64,000 nucleotides of DNA from an uncultured Steroidobacter sp. (GTDB lineage Bacteria; Pseudomonadota; Gammaproteobacteria; Steroidobacterales; Steroidobacteraceae): assembly GCA_937864115.1 (NCBI GenBank), contig CALMII010000017.1, forward strand, positions 248,001 through 312,000. The letters run 5' to 3'. The notes under the pieces were generated by a model that was not told the origin of the DNA, did no database searches, and saw only the letters and a program-made list of their open reading frames with translations. The first letter of the stretch is position 1. Each line of letters opens with the position of its first letter. This document shows positions 17,529 to 30,597 of the stretch, piece by piece. Both the position numbers and the translations under genes were made by a program.

Positions 17529-20500
17529 TTGACGCAACTGGTGCTGCAATTGCTGGGGCGCTTCGTCGTGCGCGATACGACGGGTACCGAACTCAGGATC
17601 GCCTCGCGCAAGGGACGCGCCCTGCTCGCCTTTCTCGCCGCCCATCCCGGCGAAATGCACAGCCGCGACCGGCTCGCGAACCTGCTGTGGGAAGAAGCCG
17701 ATGAAGAACTCGCACGCACCAGCCTGCGCCAGGCGCTGGCATCGATCCGCAAGGTACTGCCGCCGGAGGCGCACGCGGCGCTGATCAGCGATACCGACTC
17801 GCTGCGCCTGAATCCCGAACTGATCGAAACCGACATCGCGCTGCTGCGGCACTCGCTGGCCGTGGGTACGCGCAGCGCCGTGCAGGACGGACTGACGCAT
17901 CATCGCGGCGATTTCCTCGAAGGGTTCGATGCGAAGTCGACGGCCTACGACGAATGGCTGAGCCAGGAAAGAGCAGCGCTGCGCCGGCAACTCGGCGAGG
18001 CGTTGCAGAAACTTTCGGCGCTCTGTTCGGCACAGGAAGATGTCGAGGGCGCACTGACCGCCAGCAGCCGCCTCGTCTCGCTCGAACCGCTCAACGAAGC
18101 GGCTCATCGCCGGGTCATGGAACTGCAGGCGCGGCGACATGCCTACGCCGACGCGCTGCGTCAGTACCAGATCTGCCGCGACATCCTGCGTCGCGAGCTC
18201 GACGTCGCACCCGAGCCTGCGACCGAACGGCTCTATCGCGAACTCATGCGACGCCGGCGCGCCGCGACCGCGCCGTTCACCGCGGACGGCAGCGAATCGC
18301 CACCGTCCGAGGCGTCGGTCGCCAGCGCCTTCGTGACCACCGCCAACGAACGTCGTACAGAACTGCGCGACGCCGTCGTGCTGGTCGTACGCCTCGAAGG
18401 CCTGACGGAACTCGAAGCCACGCTGGAACCGGAAGAGGCCCACCACATCGGCCGCGACTTTCACGATCGCGTGCAGGCCGTCGCGACGCAGTTCAATGGC
18501 CGTGCCGATCGACGCGCAGGTTCGAGCGTGCTGGTCGTGTTCGGCGCCACCGAAGTGCGCGGCAACGAGGCGGAACAGGCCGTGCGGGCCGGCCTCGCGC
18601 TGCGCCAGGCGGTTCGCGATGGCGGCTGGCCGATATCGGCGGGATTGTCGCTGCGCATGGGCATCGCCCAGGGTCAGCTGCTCGTCAGTCCCGAACTGTT
18701 TCCGTTGACCGGACGGCCGACGCATCTGGCGCACACGCTGGCGATGCGCGCGCCCGACAACGGCATCTGCATCGCGTCCGCGATCCGCAATGCACTCGGC
18801 GCCGCCATCGAAGCGCAGGCGCTCGCCGACGCATCGTCGACCGACAACGACACGGCGTGGCTGCTGCAGTCCCTGCAGGACGACGGCAGACATCAACACG
18901 AACCGCTGGTGGGACGCCGTCCCGAACTTGCGATGCTGACGGCGATGCTGGATCGATGCCGCGCCAGCCGGAACGGCCGCGCCGTCGTCGTGCGCGGCGA
19001 AGCCGGCATCGGCAAGACGCGAGTGATTCACGCCGTGATGGTCGCCGCGCGCAGCAGCGGCGTCGCCGTGCACGCGTCGAGCGCGCTGGACTTCGGCCAG
19101 TCGCCGGGCCGCCGGCCCGTCACGACGCTGGCGCTGAGTCTGCTGCGGGTCAGTCCGGAAGCGCCGGCGAATGAACGATCGGCTGCCGTCGCGGAAGTCA
19201 TCCGGGCGAGCGGCGGCGGAATCGATCAGCTCATCTTTCTCAGCGACCTGGTCGACGCGCCGCTCGACAGCGAACTCGCCGCACTGGAGCGCGCCATGGA
19301 CACCGCGACCCGGCAGCGGGGCCGCTCACTGGCGCTCACGCAACTCGTCGAAGCAGCCGCAGCCCGCTCGCCGCTGCTGCTCGTCGTCGAAGACGTGCAC
19401 TGGACGGACCAGGACGAACTGGCCCGCTTCGGCGAGATCGCAGCGGTCATCGCCCGCTGTCCGGCGTTGCTGATCATGACGACGCGCCCCGAAGGCGATC
19501 CGATCGGCGCCCTGTGGCGCGCACGCGCCCGCGGCTGTCCGGTGACCACGGTCGATCTCGCGCCGCTCGCGGACGACGAAGCACAACTGCTGGCGAGTCA
19601 CTACGCCGATCTGTCGCCCGAGGTGGTCGCCGCGTGCATCTCCCGCGCCGAAGGCAATCCGCTGTTCCTGGACCAGCTGTTTCGCGCGGCATTCGACGGT
19701 CACGATTCTCTGCCCGGCTCGGTCCGGGCGCTGATCCTGGCGCGGGCGGAGCGGCTTTCCCTGCACGACCGCGACGCGCTGCAGGCTGCTGCGGTGCTCG
19801 GCCAGCGATTCGCCAGCGGCGCCCTGCGCCGATTGATCGACGACAGCGACTTCGCACCGCAGGCATTGATCCAGACCACGCTGCTGCGCGAAGACGGCGA
19901 CGACATCGAGTTCACGCACGCCCTGTTTCGCGATGCCATCTACGAATCGACGCTGCGCTCGCGGCGGCGCGAACTGCATCGTCGCGCCGCCGACTGGTTC
20001 GCCGCACAGGATCTGGCGCTGCGCGCGGATCACCTCGCCGCGGCCGACGCTCCCGAAGCGGCGGATGCGTATCTCGCCGCGGCCAGTTCGGAACAGGCCG
20101 CATCGCGATTCGAGCGGGCGCTGATGCTGGCCACCAAGGCCAATGGCGCGGCGCGCGATCCGCTGCAACTGCATCGCGCGCAATGCCTGCTGGGCGAACT
20201 GCTGCTGACGCTCGGGCGCACTCACGATGCGCTCACGGCATTCCGCGAAGCCATCGACTTCGCTCCCGATCAGCGACGCCAGGTCGACGCCTGGATCGGC
20301 GTCGCCTCCGCGCTGCGCGTGATGGATCGGCACCTGGAGGCGCTGGACGCACTGGACCGCGCCGAGAAAGCGCTGGGCGAACAGGAGGACATCCCGGTCC
20401 GGGTACGCATCAGCACGCTGCGCGGCAATCTGTGCTTCCCGCTCGGACGCATCGACGACTGCCTGCGCGAACACGAGCGCGCCATGCAGCTTGCATCCAT

Positions 20501-21404
20501 CGCCAGCTCGCCGCTGGATCTCGCGCGCGCCTACAGCGGTCTCGGCGATGCGTGGTATCAGCGCGGCAGAATGCGTACCGCCAGCGAATACTTCGCGCGC
20601 AGCCTCGACGAAGCCCGCCGCCACAATCTGCCGGCCGTGCGCATCGCCAATCTGCCGATGCTGGCATTGACCCGGCTGTACTGCGGCGATGCCGGCACCG
20701 CGGACGCGTCGCTGCAGGAAGCGCTCGAACTGTCGCGCCGCCTCTGCGATGCGCGCAGCGAACTGCTGACGCAGCTGGTCGCCGCGTGGGTCATGCTGAT
20801 TCGCGGTCGCATCGATCTGAGCGACAGCTACGCACAGCGATCGCGCGACCTGGCAGAACAGCTGAGCGCACGCCGATTCCAGGCGGAAGCGATCACGCTC
20901 CAGGCCAGCTGCCGGCTCGCGTGCCAGCAGCGCGGCGATGCGGACGATCTCATTCGCGAAGCGCTGCAACTCAGCCGTGCGACCGGCATGAACTATTGCG
21001 GCCCGGTCGTGCTCGGCGTGCTGGCACGAACCACGACGCTGCCGGAAGAACGCCGGCAGGCGCTGCGCGAAGGCGAGGAACTCCTCGCATCGGGTTGCGT
21101 GAGCCACAGCTATTTCGAGTTCTATTTTCAGGCGATCGAAGTGAGTCTGCGCGAAGGGCTGTGGGCGGACGCACGGCGCTACGCGGATGCGCTTGCAGCC
21201 TACGCGCAGGATGAGCCGATCGCCTGGACGGAGCTGCTGGTGGCACGCGGCCACTGCCTCGCGAACTTCGGCCAGGGAAACCTCGACCGTGACATGGCGG
21301 GAACGCTGCAGACACTGCGCGCCCGGTGTCATTCGTCCGATCTGCGCCTGCCGCTCGCCGGCATCGAAGAGGCCCTGGGCCGGCTGGCCGGCGTGCAGGC
21401 CTGA
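17529..21404 (+). CDS. SARP-like regulator fused to pseudo-cyclase, AAA/STAND ATPase and TPR domains
   Basis: A 1291-residue multidomain regulator. Residues 1-95 form an OmpR-type winged helix (RKGRALLAFLAAHPGEMHSRDRLANLLW region), 100-245 a bacterial transcriptional activation (BTAD) domain. About 275-430 resemble a class III nucleotide cyclase, but both metal Asp positions are lost (VVRLEGLT and AGSSVLVVF where cyclases have D). An ATPase follows, with Walker A GEAGIGKT at 490-497 and Walker B LLLVVED at 616-622. The remaining about 450 residues are TPR helices. The first in-frame start is TTG 17529 with GGGAG some 10 bases upstream. The layout matches signal-gated STAND activators that bind a ligand through TPRs; target genes are unknown, the divergent TPR gene being the first candidate. 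Confidence 0.88.
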   Translation: MTQLVLQLLGRFVVRDTTGTELRIASRKGRALLAFLAAHPGEMHSRDRLANLLWEEADEELARTSLRQALASIRKVLPPEAHAALISDTDSLRLNPELIETDIALLRHSLAVGTRSAVQDGLTHHRGDFLEGFDAKSTAYDEWLSQERAALRRQLGEALQKLSALCSAQEDVEGALTASSRLVSLEPLNEAAHRRVMELQARRHAYADALRQYQICRDILRRELDVAPEPATERLYRELMRRRRAATAPFTADGSESPPSEASVASAFVTTANERRTELRDAVVLVVRLEGLTELEATLEPEEAHHIGRDFHDRVQAVATQFNGRADRRAGSSVLVVFGATEVRGNEAEQAVRAGLALRQAVRDGGWPISAGLSLRMGIAQGQLLVSPELFPLTGRPTHLAHTLAMRAPDNGICIASAIRNALGAAIEAQALADASSTDNDTAWLLQSLQDDGRHQHEPLVGRRPELAMLTAMLDRCRASRNGRAVVVRGEAGIGKTRVIHAVMVAARSSGVAVHASSALDFGQSPGRRPVTTLALSLLRVSPEAPANERSAAVAEVIRASGGGIDQLIFLSDLVDAPLDSELAALERAMDTATRQRGRSLALTQLVEAAAARSPLLLVVEDVHWTDQDELARFGEIAAVIARCPALLIMTTRPEGDPIGALWRARARGCPVTTVDLAPLADDEAQLLASHYADLSPEVVAACISRAEGNPLFLDQLFRAAFDGHDSLPGSVRALILARAERLSLHDRDALQAAAVLGQRFASGALRRLIDDSDFAPQALIQTTLLREDGDDIEFTHALFRDAIYESTLRSRRRELHRRAADWFAAQDLALRADHLAAADAPEAADAYLAAASSEQAASRFERALMLATKANGAARDPLQLHRAQCLLGELLLTLGRTHDALTAFREAIDFAPDQRRQVDAWIGVASALRVMDRHLEALDALDRAEKALGEQEDIPVRVRISTLRGNLCFPLGRIDDCLREHERAMQLASIASSPLDLARAYSGLGDAWYQRGRMRTASEYFARSLDEARRHNLPAVRIANLPMLALTRLYCGDAGTADASLQEALELSRRLCDARSELLTQLVAAWVMLIRGRIDLSDSYAQRSRDLAEQLSARRFQAEAITLQASCRLACQQRGDADDLIREALQLSRATGMNYCGPVVLGVLARTTTLPEERRQALREGEELLASGCVSHSYFEFYFQAIEVSLREGLWADARRYADALAAYAQDEPIAWTELLVARGHCLANFGQGNLDRDMAGTLQTLRARCHSSDLRLPLAGIEEALGRLAGVQA

Positions 21405-21406
21405 AA

Positions 21407-22531
21407 TCAGAGCGTCACGACCTGACGCACCGTCCTGCCGTCGGCGAGCCGGTCGAACGCCGCGTTGATGTCTTCCAGCGGCAAGTGTTCGCTGAGCAGC
21501 TTGTCGACCGGCAATCTTCCCTGGCGATACATCTGGATGTAGCGCGGAATGTCGCGCGCCGGATCGCAGCTGCCGAGATAGCTGCCCTTGATGGTGCGCT
21601 CTTCGGCGACGATGCTGACGTGAGGAATCGAAAACAGGTGCTGCGGATTCGACAGGCCTGCACTCACCGTCGTACCGCCGCGCCGCGTGACGCGGTAACT
21701 CAGCTCCATCGCCTTAACGGCGCCGGCCATCTCGAATGCGTAGTGCACGCCGCCATGCGACAGCTCGCGGATCTGCTCCACGGCATCGGCCGCCGCAGCG
21801 TTGATGGTGTGAGTCGCACCGAGTTCGCGCGCCAGCTTGAGCTTTTCGTCGCTCAGATCGACGGCGATGATCATCGAAGCATCCGCCAGTCTCGCCCCCA
21901 GCAATGCCGACAGACCGACTCCGCCCAGACCGACGATGGCCATGCTGGAGCCGGGCGACGGCTGCACCGTGTTGGTCACGGCGCCGACACCGGTCATGAC
22001 CGCACAGCCGAAGACGGCCGCTTCATCGAACGGCAGCGAGTCGTCGACCTTCACCAGCGACTCGCGCGCGATCACCGCGAACTCGGCGAATGCGGACACA
22101 CCCAGATGATGATGAACCGCGCCCGATCCCTGTCGCAGGCGCCGGTCGCCGCGCAGCAGCGTGCCCGCGCTGTTGGCACGGAAACCCGGTTCGCACAATG
22201 CAGGGCGTCCCGTGTTGCAGGGCTCGCAGGTCCCGCAACACGGAACGAAGGCAGCGACGACATGATCGCCCGCCCTGAGATCGCGCACCTGCGCACCGAC
22301 GTCGACGACCTCGCCCGCACCTTCGTGCCCCAGCGCCATTGGCAGCGGCCGCGGCCGATCGCCGTTGATCACCGACAAATCCGAGTGACACAACCCCGCC
22401 GCCCGCATCCGCACCAGCACTTCGTGCGGCCCGGGCGGATCGAGATCCACTTCGACGATCTGCAACGGCCTGCTCTGCGCGTACGGGCGCGGCAGGTTCA
22501 TTTCATTGAGGACGGCGGCTTTGGTCTTCAT
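21407..22531 (-). CDS. Zinc-dependent alcohol dehydrogenase
   Basis: A 374-residue medium-chain dehydrogenase. Catalytic zinc ligands lie in GLCHSDLSV and GHEGAGEVV, and the four structural-zinc cysteines in CCGTCEPCNTGRPALC. The Rossmann motif is GLGGVGLS. These features and length match class III-like/NAD(P)-dependent primary alcohol dehydrogenases. Its stop is two bases from the convergent regulator stop, and it is followed (on its upstream side) by the CoA-transferase genes on the same strand. It may oxidise an alcohol arising from the same catabolic route; the substrate is not determined. A formaldehyde-glutathione role is less likely because that subfamily's marker residues are not evident. 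Confidence 0.88.
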   Translation of the reverse strand: MKTKAAVLNEMNLPRPYAQSRPLQIVEVDLDPPGPHEVLVRMRAAGLCHSDLSVINGDRPRPLPMALGHEGAGEVVDVGAQVRDLRAGDHVVAAFVPCCGTCEPCNTGRPALCEPGFRANSAGTLLRGDRRLRQGSGAVHHHLGVSAFAEFAVIARESLVKVDDSLPFDEAAVFGCAVMTGVGAVTNTVQPSPGSSMAIVGLGGVGLSALLGARLADASMIIAVDLSDEKLKLARELGATHTINAAAADAVEQIRELSHGGVHYAFEMAGAVKAMELSYRVTRRGGTTVSAGLSNPQHLFSIPHVSIVAEERTIKGSYLGSCDPARDIPRYIQMYRQGRLPVDKLLSEHLPLEDINAAFDRLADGRTVRQVVTL

Positions 22532-22563
22532 CCGTGAAGAGTAAACGCAATGGATGCGAAAAA

Positions 22564-22660
22564 AGAGAAGAGATTGGCCGCAAAAAAGCGCAAAAGCCGC
22601 AGATCGAAAAACCTTGTCTTCGAACTTGTGCCTCTTGCGCCTTTTTGCGGCTATTTCTCT
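22564..22660. repeat. GCCGCAAAAA-type inverted repeat, copy 2
   Basis: Left arm GGCCGCAAAAAAGCGCAAAA from 22576 pairs with TTGCGCCTTTTTGCGGC ending near 22651; AGAGA and TCTCT extend the flanks. It fills the gap between scoB and the start of the alcohol dehydrogenase gene, two genes on the same strand. Confidence 0.75.
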
Positions 22661-22669
22661 CCGAACCTC

Positions 22670-23305
22670 TCAGCTCACGAAGTTCGCCGAGGTTTTGGTC
22701 CTGAGCTCATCGGCCGACACGCCCGGCGCAAGTTCAAGCAGTTTGAAAGGCGACTTGCGGTCGGGCCGCGCGAAGACGGCGAGATCGCTGATGATCATGT
22801 CGACGACGTTCGCACCGGTCAGCGGCAGTTCGCACTGCGGTTTGAACTTGGCAGAGCCGTCCTTCGAGTTGTGCTCCATGACCACGACCACGCGCTTGAC
22901 GCCCGCGACCAGGTCCATCGCGCCGCCCATGCCCTTCACCATCTTGCCGGGCACCATCCAGTTGGCGAGATCGCCCTGCTCGCTCACTTCCATGCCGCCG
23001 AGGATCGACAGGTCGATGTGGCCGCCGCGGATCATGCCGAAGCTGTCCGATGACGAGAAATACGACGAGATCGGCAGCTCGGTGATGGTCTGCTTGCCGG
23101 CGTTGATGAGGTCGGGGTCCTCTTCGCCTTCGAACGGGAACGGACCCATGCCGAGCATGCCGTTCTCCGACTGCAGCACGACTTTCATGCCTGCAGGAAT
23201 GTAGTTCGCGACCAGGGTGGGAATCCCGATGCCGAGATTCACGTAGAAACCGTCACGCAGTTCGCGGGCGGCGCGCGCCGCCATTTCGTCTCTGGTCCAA
23301 GGCAT
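22670..23305 (-). CDS. scoB: 3-oxoacid CoA-transferase, subunit B
   Basis: A 211-residue beta subunit of a succinyl-CoA:3-ketoacid (or acetoacetyl) CoA-transferase. The catalytic Glu is at residue 47 in LQSENGMLG, the family's SENG motif, and [10 protein letters not shown] and [19 protein letters not shown] are also family signatures. It transfers CoA from succinyl-CoA to acetoacetate or a related oxoacid, with subunit A. The alpha-subunit gene lies upstream on the same strand, separated by 124 bases that include a REP-like element. Acetoacetate is an end product of leucine breakdown, which fits the genes at 0-5 kb. Subunit order A-then-B is normal. Confidence 0.95.
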   Translation of the reverse strand: MPWTRDEMAARAARELRDGFYVNLGIGIPTLVANYIPAGMKVVLQSENGMLGMGPFPFEGEEDPDLINAGKQTITELPISSYFSSSDSFGMIRGGHIDLSILGGMEVSEQGDLANWMVPGKMVKGMGGAMDLVAGVKRVVVVMEHNSKDGSAKFKPQCELPLTGANVVDMIISDLAVFARPDRKSPFKLLELAPGVSADELRTKTSANFVS

Positions 23306-23345
23306 GGCTACTCCGGAGAAAACTCGATGGTTGTTGCTTCTCTTC

Positions 23346-23420
23346 CTGTGGGGCCGGCTTCAGCCGGCTGAAAAACAGTCAGGCTGAAGCCTGACCTACA
23401 CAAAGAAGCCGGCCCCACAA
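23346..23420. repeat. REP-like element, copy 3 (three palindromic units)
   Basis: CTGTGGGGCCGGCTTCAGCC, then GTCAGGCTGAAGCCTGAC plus CTACA, then a partial third unit GAAGCCGGCCCCACA in reverse orientation. It lies between scoA and scoB, inside what is otherwise an operon. Confidence 0.85.
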
Positions 23421-23429
23421 CAGAAACGG

Positions 23430-24146
23430 TCAGGCGGCGGCGCGCTTGCGCACCGTGCGCTGCTCGATCCGCTTCACGTAGTTCGTTCCCTGGAAAATGC
23501 GCTGCACGAAGATGCCGGGCGTGTGGATCTGGTCGGGATCGAGCGTGCCCGCCTCGACCAGCTCTTCCACTTCCGCAACCGTCACGCGGCCGGCGGTGGC
23601 CATCATCGGATTGAAGTTGCGCGCGGTCTTGCGATAGATGAGGTTGCCTTCGGCGTCGCCCTTCCAGGCTTTCACGAGCGAGACGTCGGCGACGAGTCCT
23701 GTTTCCAGCACGAAGGTCTCGCCGTTGACGACGCGCTGTTCCTTGCCTTCGGCCACGAGCGTTCCCGCGCCGGTGCGGGTGTAGAAACCGTAGATGCCGG
23801 CACCGCCCGCGCGGATACGTTCGGCGAGCGTGCCCTGCGGATTGAATTCGAGCTGCAGTTCGCCCGCCAGATACTGGCGTTCGAATTCCTTGTTCTCGCC
23901 CACGTAGGACGAAATCATCTTGCTGATCTGCCGGGTCTTGAGCAGCAGGCCCAGCCCGAAATCATCGACGCCGGCATTGTTGGAAACGACGGTGAGGCCT
24001 TTCACGCCCGACTCGCGCAGCGCCAGGATCAGGTTCTCCGGAATGCCGCACAGGCCGAATCCGCCGGACATGACGACCTGGCCATCGCGCACGACCCCGG
24101 CCAGCGCGTCGCGTGCATTGGCGTAAACCTTGGACGAACTTGCCAT
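23430..24146 (-). CDS. scoA: 3-oxoacid CoA-transferase, subunit A
   Basis: A 238-residue alpha subunit with the family opening [31 protein letters not shown], and [15 protein letters not shown]. It pairs with scoB to move CoA between succinyl-CoA and acetoacetate. Upstream lies a short gap and the divergent thioesterase gene. No unusual residues were seen. The 3-oxoacid versus 3-oxoadipate specificity cannot be settled by sequence reading alone; linkage to branched-chain type dehydrogenases supports the ketone-body-like reaction. Confidence 0.94.
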   Translation of the reverse strand: MASSSKVYANARDALAGVVRDGQVVMSGGFGLCGIPENLILALRESGVKGLTVVSNNAGVDDFGLGLLLKTRQISKMISSYVGENKEFERQYLAGELQLEFNPQGTLAERIRAGGAGIYGFYTRTGAGTLVAEGKEQRVVNGETFVLETGLVADVSLVKAWKGDAEGNLIYRKTARNFNPMMATAGRVTVAEVEELVEAGTLDPDQIHTPGIFVQRIFQGTNYVKRIEQRTVRKRAAA

Positions 24147-24279
24147 CGATCGTTCCCCCTCGTTAATTCATCGGGCGACGAATTATACCCATCGGTAACG
24201 TCCCGCCTAGCTCCCGGCGGGCGGCGGCTGGCACAATGCGCACCGCATCAATGTCAGGGACAACACAACAGGACCCGCG

Positions 24280-24711
24280 ATGTCAGCGACCCCATCTCCA
24301 CCCCAGCGCAGCGATTTCAAGGTCCTGCGACCGATGCAGACGCGCTGGATGGATAACGATCACTACGGGCACGTGAACAACGTCGCCTACTACTCCTACT
24401 TCGATTCGGCGGTCAACGGCTACCTGATGGAAGCCACGGCCTCGGACACGCGCGAGCTGTCCGCGATCGGCATCGTGGCCGAAACGGGCTGCCGCTACCT
24501 GAAGGAAATCAGCTTTCCCGACGTGCTCCACATCGGACTGCGCCTGGAGAAGCTGGGCAACAGCAGCGTGGTGTATCAGCTCGCGGTGTTTCGCGGCACC
24601 GATACGGATCCGTCAGCGATCGGACGGTTCGTGCATGTCTATGTCGATCAGAAGACGCGGCGGCCGGTGCCGATTCCGCCGGTCATTCGCGCGGCGTTGG
24701 AGCGGTTGTAG
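24280..24711 (+). CDS. Acyl-CoA thioesterase, hotdog fold (4HBT-like)
   Basis: A 143-residue hotdog-fold protein. MDNDHYGHVNNVAYYSYFD carries the Asp/His pattern of the 4-hydroxybenzoyl-CoA thioesterase/YbgC family. It would hydrolyse an acyl-CoA to free acid and CoA. It is divergent from scoA; the intergenic region is 133 bases. No signal peptide, length usual for the family. Chain length preference is unknown. Confidence 0.88.
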   Translation: MSATPSPPQRSDFKVLRPMQTRWMDNDHYGHVNNVAYYSYFDSAVNGYLMEATASDTRELSAIGIVAETGCRYLKEISFPDVLHIGLRLEKLGNSSVVYQLAVFRGTDTDPSAIGRFVHVYVDQKTRRPVPIPPVIRAALERL

Positions 24712-24726
24712 GGTTCTCTAAAGAGA

Positions 24727-24826
24727 ATGGCCGCAAAAAGGCGCAAAGGACGCACAAGGAATGCCGGAATAGGATTCCGGACCTGATTTTTCCAGCCTGC
24801 GTCTTTTGCGCCTTTTGCGGCCATTC
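24727..24826. repeat. GCCGCAAAAA-type inverted repeat, copy 3
   Basis: Left arm AATGGCCGCAAAAAGGCGC and right arm GCGCCTTTTGCGGCCATT, with an internal small palindrome around CCGGAATAGGATTCCGG. It stands between the convergent stop codons of the thioesterase and metH genes. Confidence 0.75.
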
Positions 24827-24838
24827 CTCCGGCTCTTT

Positions 24839-28558
<3,720 letters not shown>

Positions 28559-28565
28559 GATGGGA

Positions 28566-28590
28566 GGCTACTGGCTACTGGCTACTGGCT
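28566..28590. repeat. Seven-base-period array (GGCTACT)
   Basis: Three tandem copies of GGCTACT followed by GGCT lie directly upstream of the metH start codon, between metF and metH. Related seven-base-period arrays occur at 33189-33309, 36450-36484 and 38021-38115. Confidence 0.8.
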
Positions 28591-28596
28591 AGAAAA

Positions 28597-29517
28597 TCAG
28601 ACCGCCGTCGCGAGAGACGCTACCGGTCGGACGCCGAGGGCGTGGCAGATGGCGAAGGTCAGCTCGGAGCGGTTGAGCGTGTAGAAATGGAATTCGCTGA
28701 CGCCTTCGCGTTCGAGCTGCTGCACCTGTTCGATGGCGACGGCCGCGGCGATCAGGCGGCGCGTGTCGGGATCTTCATCGAGGCCGTCGAAGCGGTCGGC
28801 AAGCCAGTCGGGCACGCTGGCGCCGCAGGTCTTGGCCATGCGCTGCAGTTGCGGGAAGCGCGTGATCGGCAGGATGCCCGGCACGATCGAGGCGTTGATG
28901 CCGGCGGCGGCGCACTGATCGCGGAAGCGCAGGAAGCTGCCGGTATCGAAAAAGAACTGCGTGATCGCGCGATCGGCACCGGCGTCGATCTTGGCCTTGA
29001 GATTGTCGAGATCGAACGGGCCGTTGGGCGCTTCGGGATGCACTTCCGGATAAGCGGCGACCGAAATCTCGAACGGCGCGACCGACTTCAGTCCGCGCAC
29101 CAGATCGACCGCGTAGGCATAGCCGCCGGGATGTGGCACGTACTTCGTCGTGCCCTGCGGCGGATCGCCGCGCAGTGCCACGATGTGGCGGACGCCGTGG
29201 GCCCAGTAGTTGCGCGCGATGTCGAGGATTTCCTCCTGCGGCGCGCCGACGCAGGTCAGGTGCGGCGCGGCGGTCAATGCCGTCGTGCTCTGGATCTTGG
29301 TGACGATGTTGTGGGTGCGCGAGCGGGTCGACCCGTCGGCGCCGTAAGTCACGGACACGAAGCGCGGCTGCAGCGGCGTCAGGCGCTGGATGGACTCCCA
29401 CAGCGTCTTTTCCATCTGCTCGTCCTTGGGAGGAAAGAACTCGAACGACACCGTCGGCCGGCTGCGCAGCGCGGACAGGCCGTTGCCGATGCGATCCTTG
29501 AGTTGTTCGACTGACAT
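28597..29517 (-). CDS. metF: 5,10-methylenetetrahydrofolate reductase
   Basis: A 306-residue FAD enzyme that makes 5-methyltetrahydrofolate for MetH. VSFEFFPPK near residue 23-31 is the family's N-terminal signature; LRGDPPQG and the ITQFFFD segment (flavin/folate site) follow in order. Length is normal. It sits between the ArsR-type regulator and metH on one strand, with 39 and 38 bases between them. Regulation by S-adenosylhomocysteine through the upstream regulator is inferred. Confidence 0.97.
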   Translation of the reverse strand: MSVEQLKDRIGNGLSALRSRPTVSFEFFPPKDEQMEKTLWESIQRLTPLQPRFVSVTYGADGSTRSRTHNIVTKIQSTTALTAAPHLTCVGAPQEEILDIARNYWAHGVRHIVALRGDPPQGTTKYVPHPGGYAYAVDLVRGLKSVAPFEISVAAYPEVHPEAPNGPFDLDNLKAKIDAGADRAITQFFFDTGSFLRFRDQCAAAGINASIVPGILPITRFPQLQRMAKTCGASVPDWLADRFDGLDEDPDTRRLIAAAVAIEQVQQLEREGVSEFHFYTLNRSELTFAICHALGVRPVASLATAV

Positions 29518-29556
29518 GGTCGGATTCCTTCTCGTTCTTGCTCGGAGCCGTGGCGA

Positions 29557-30459
29557 TCAGGCCGCCACGTTGATGGATGAGAGACGGCGGGCCGCGGCGA
29601 CGATCAACAGGCCGCTGTCGGTGTCCACCGGATGAATGCGGTCGCAGGCGAAGCCGGCCTGCATGAACCAGGCACGCAGCGTCGCGATCGGGTTGGATCT
29701 GAGGCCGGGACTGGCGAGACGCTCGAAGTCCTCGACCACGATCAGGCGCGCGCCGGGATGCAGCGTGCGGGCGACTTCCGTCAGTGCCGCCACGGGCCGG
29801 TCTGCGGCGGCGAGCACGCGGTCGGCGACGGCGGTATCGAAGAAGCCGGCGGCGAACGGCAGGTTGTACATGTCGCCGCGCTGCAGTTCGCAATGACTCA
29901 GGCCGGCGCCATGGACGCGGGTGCGCGCCAGTCGCAGCGCCTCGCTGGAGATGTCGATGCCGACCGCCCGGCTCGCCTTCGCGCCCAGCAGGCTCAGTAA
30001 GTGTCCCGAACCCGTGCCGACGTCGAGCAGCGCGCCGATCGGCTGATCCGCCAGTTCTTCCACCAGGATCCGGTCGACTTCCGCCGGCAACACGGCCGGG
30101 GGCGCCGCTTCGGCCGCCCGCCGGCCGCGCTCGGCAACCACGGCCTGCAGGCGCTGCCGATCCCGCTGCAGCACGGCGTCGGAGGCATCGACCAGCGCCA
30201 GCAGCTGCCCGACCGTGTCGCGGCCCGCGCCCGTCGGCGGCGTGCGGTAGTACACCCAGCTCTGTTCGCGGAAGCGGTCCAGCAGACCGGCATCGCTCAG
30301 GAGCTTGAGGTGCCGCGAAATGCGCGGCTGGCTCTGGTCGACGATCGTGCAGATCTCGCCGACCGTCAGCTCCCCATGCGCCAGCAACGCCAGCAGCCGC
30401 AGCCGGGTGGGCTCGGCAGCGGCCTTGAGAATCGCGACGGCGGACTGGAAGACGGCCAT
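29557..30459 (-). CDS. ArsR-family regulator fused to methyltransferase-like domain (SahR-like)
   Basis: A 300-residue protein. Residues 1-95 are an ArsR winged helix (DQSQPRISRHLKLLSDAGLL). Residues about 140-280 have a SAM-methyltransferase fold with LDVGTGSGH at 145-153. This fusion matches SahR regulators, which bind S-adenosylhomocysteine and control SAM-cycle genes such as metF, metH, ahcY and metK in proteobacteria. The gene leads an operon with metF and metH, and a palindrome CATAAGGAAATCTTTATG lies 12 bases upstream of the start codon. The domain likely senses rather than methylates, although that cannot be decided from motifs. It lacks the Cys metal sites of classical ArsR. The symbol sahR is likely but not proven. 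Confidence 0.88.
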   Translation of the reverse strand: MAVFQSAVAILKAAAEPTRLRLLALLAHGELTVGEICTIVDQSQPRISRHLKLLSDAGLLDRFREQSWVYYRTPPTGAGRDTVGQLLALVDASDAVLQRDRQRLQAVVAERGRRAAEAAPPAVLPAEVDRILVEELADQPIGALLDVGTGSGHLLSLLGAKASRAVGIDISSEALRLARTRVHGAGLSHCELQRGDMYNLPFAAGFFDTAVADRVLAAADRPVAALTEVARTLHPGARLIVVEDFERLASPGLRSNPIATLRAWFMQAGFACDRIHPVDTDSGLLIVAAARRLSSINVAA

Positions 30460-30470
30460 GCAGTTAAGGA

Positions 30471-30488
30471 CATAAGGAAATCTTTATG
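30471..30488. promoter_or_regulatory. Putative SahR-type operator
   Basis: CATAAGGAAATCTTTATG is an inverted repeat: CATAAGG on one side pairs with the reverse complement of CTTTATG with one mismatch. It lies 12 bases upstream of the regulator's start codon, where repressor binding would block transcription of the operon. SahR operators are AT-rich palindromes, which fits. Function inferred. Confidence 0.6.
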
Positions 30489-30597
30489 CGGCCGGCAAGA
30501 TAACCCCGACGGGCGAGACCGAACAAGTGAACGCCGGTTGACGGGGCGTTTACTGAGAGGAAAGACGGATGTCCGGAAGGGGTGGCTCTCTTCCCCC

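Noticed and set aside
17451..21332. Large minus-strand frames across the SARP/ATPase gene
   Set aside because: Opposite-strand shadows; the plus frame carries DNA-binding, ATPase and TPR motifs.
28566..28590. Possible riboswitch in front of metH
   Set aside because: Only a simple seven-base repeat is present; no B12 or SAM riboswitch structure could be drawn.
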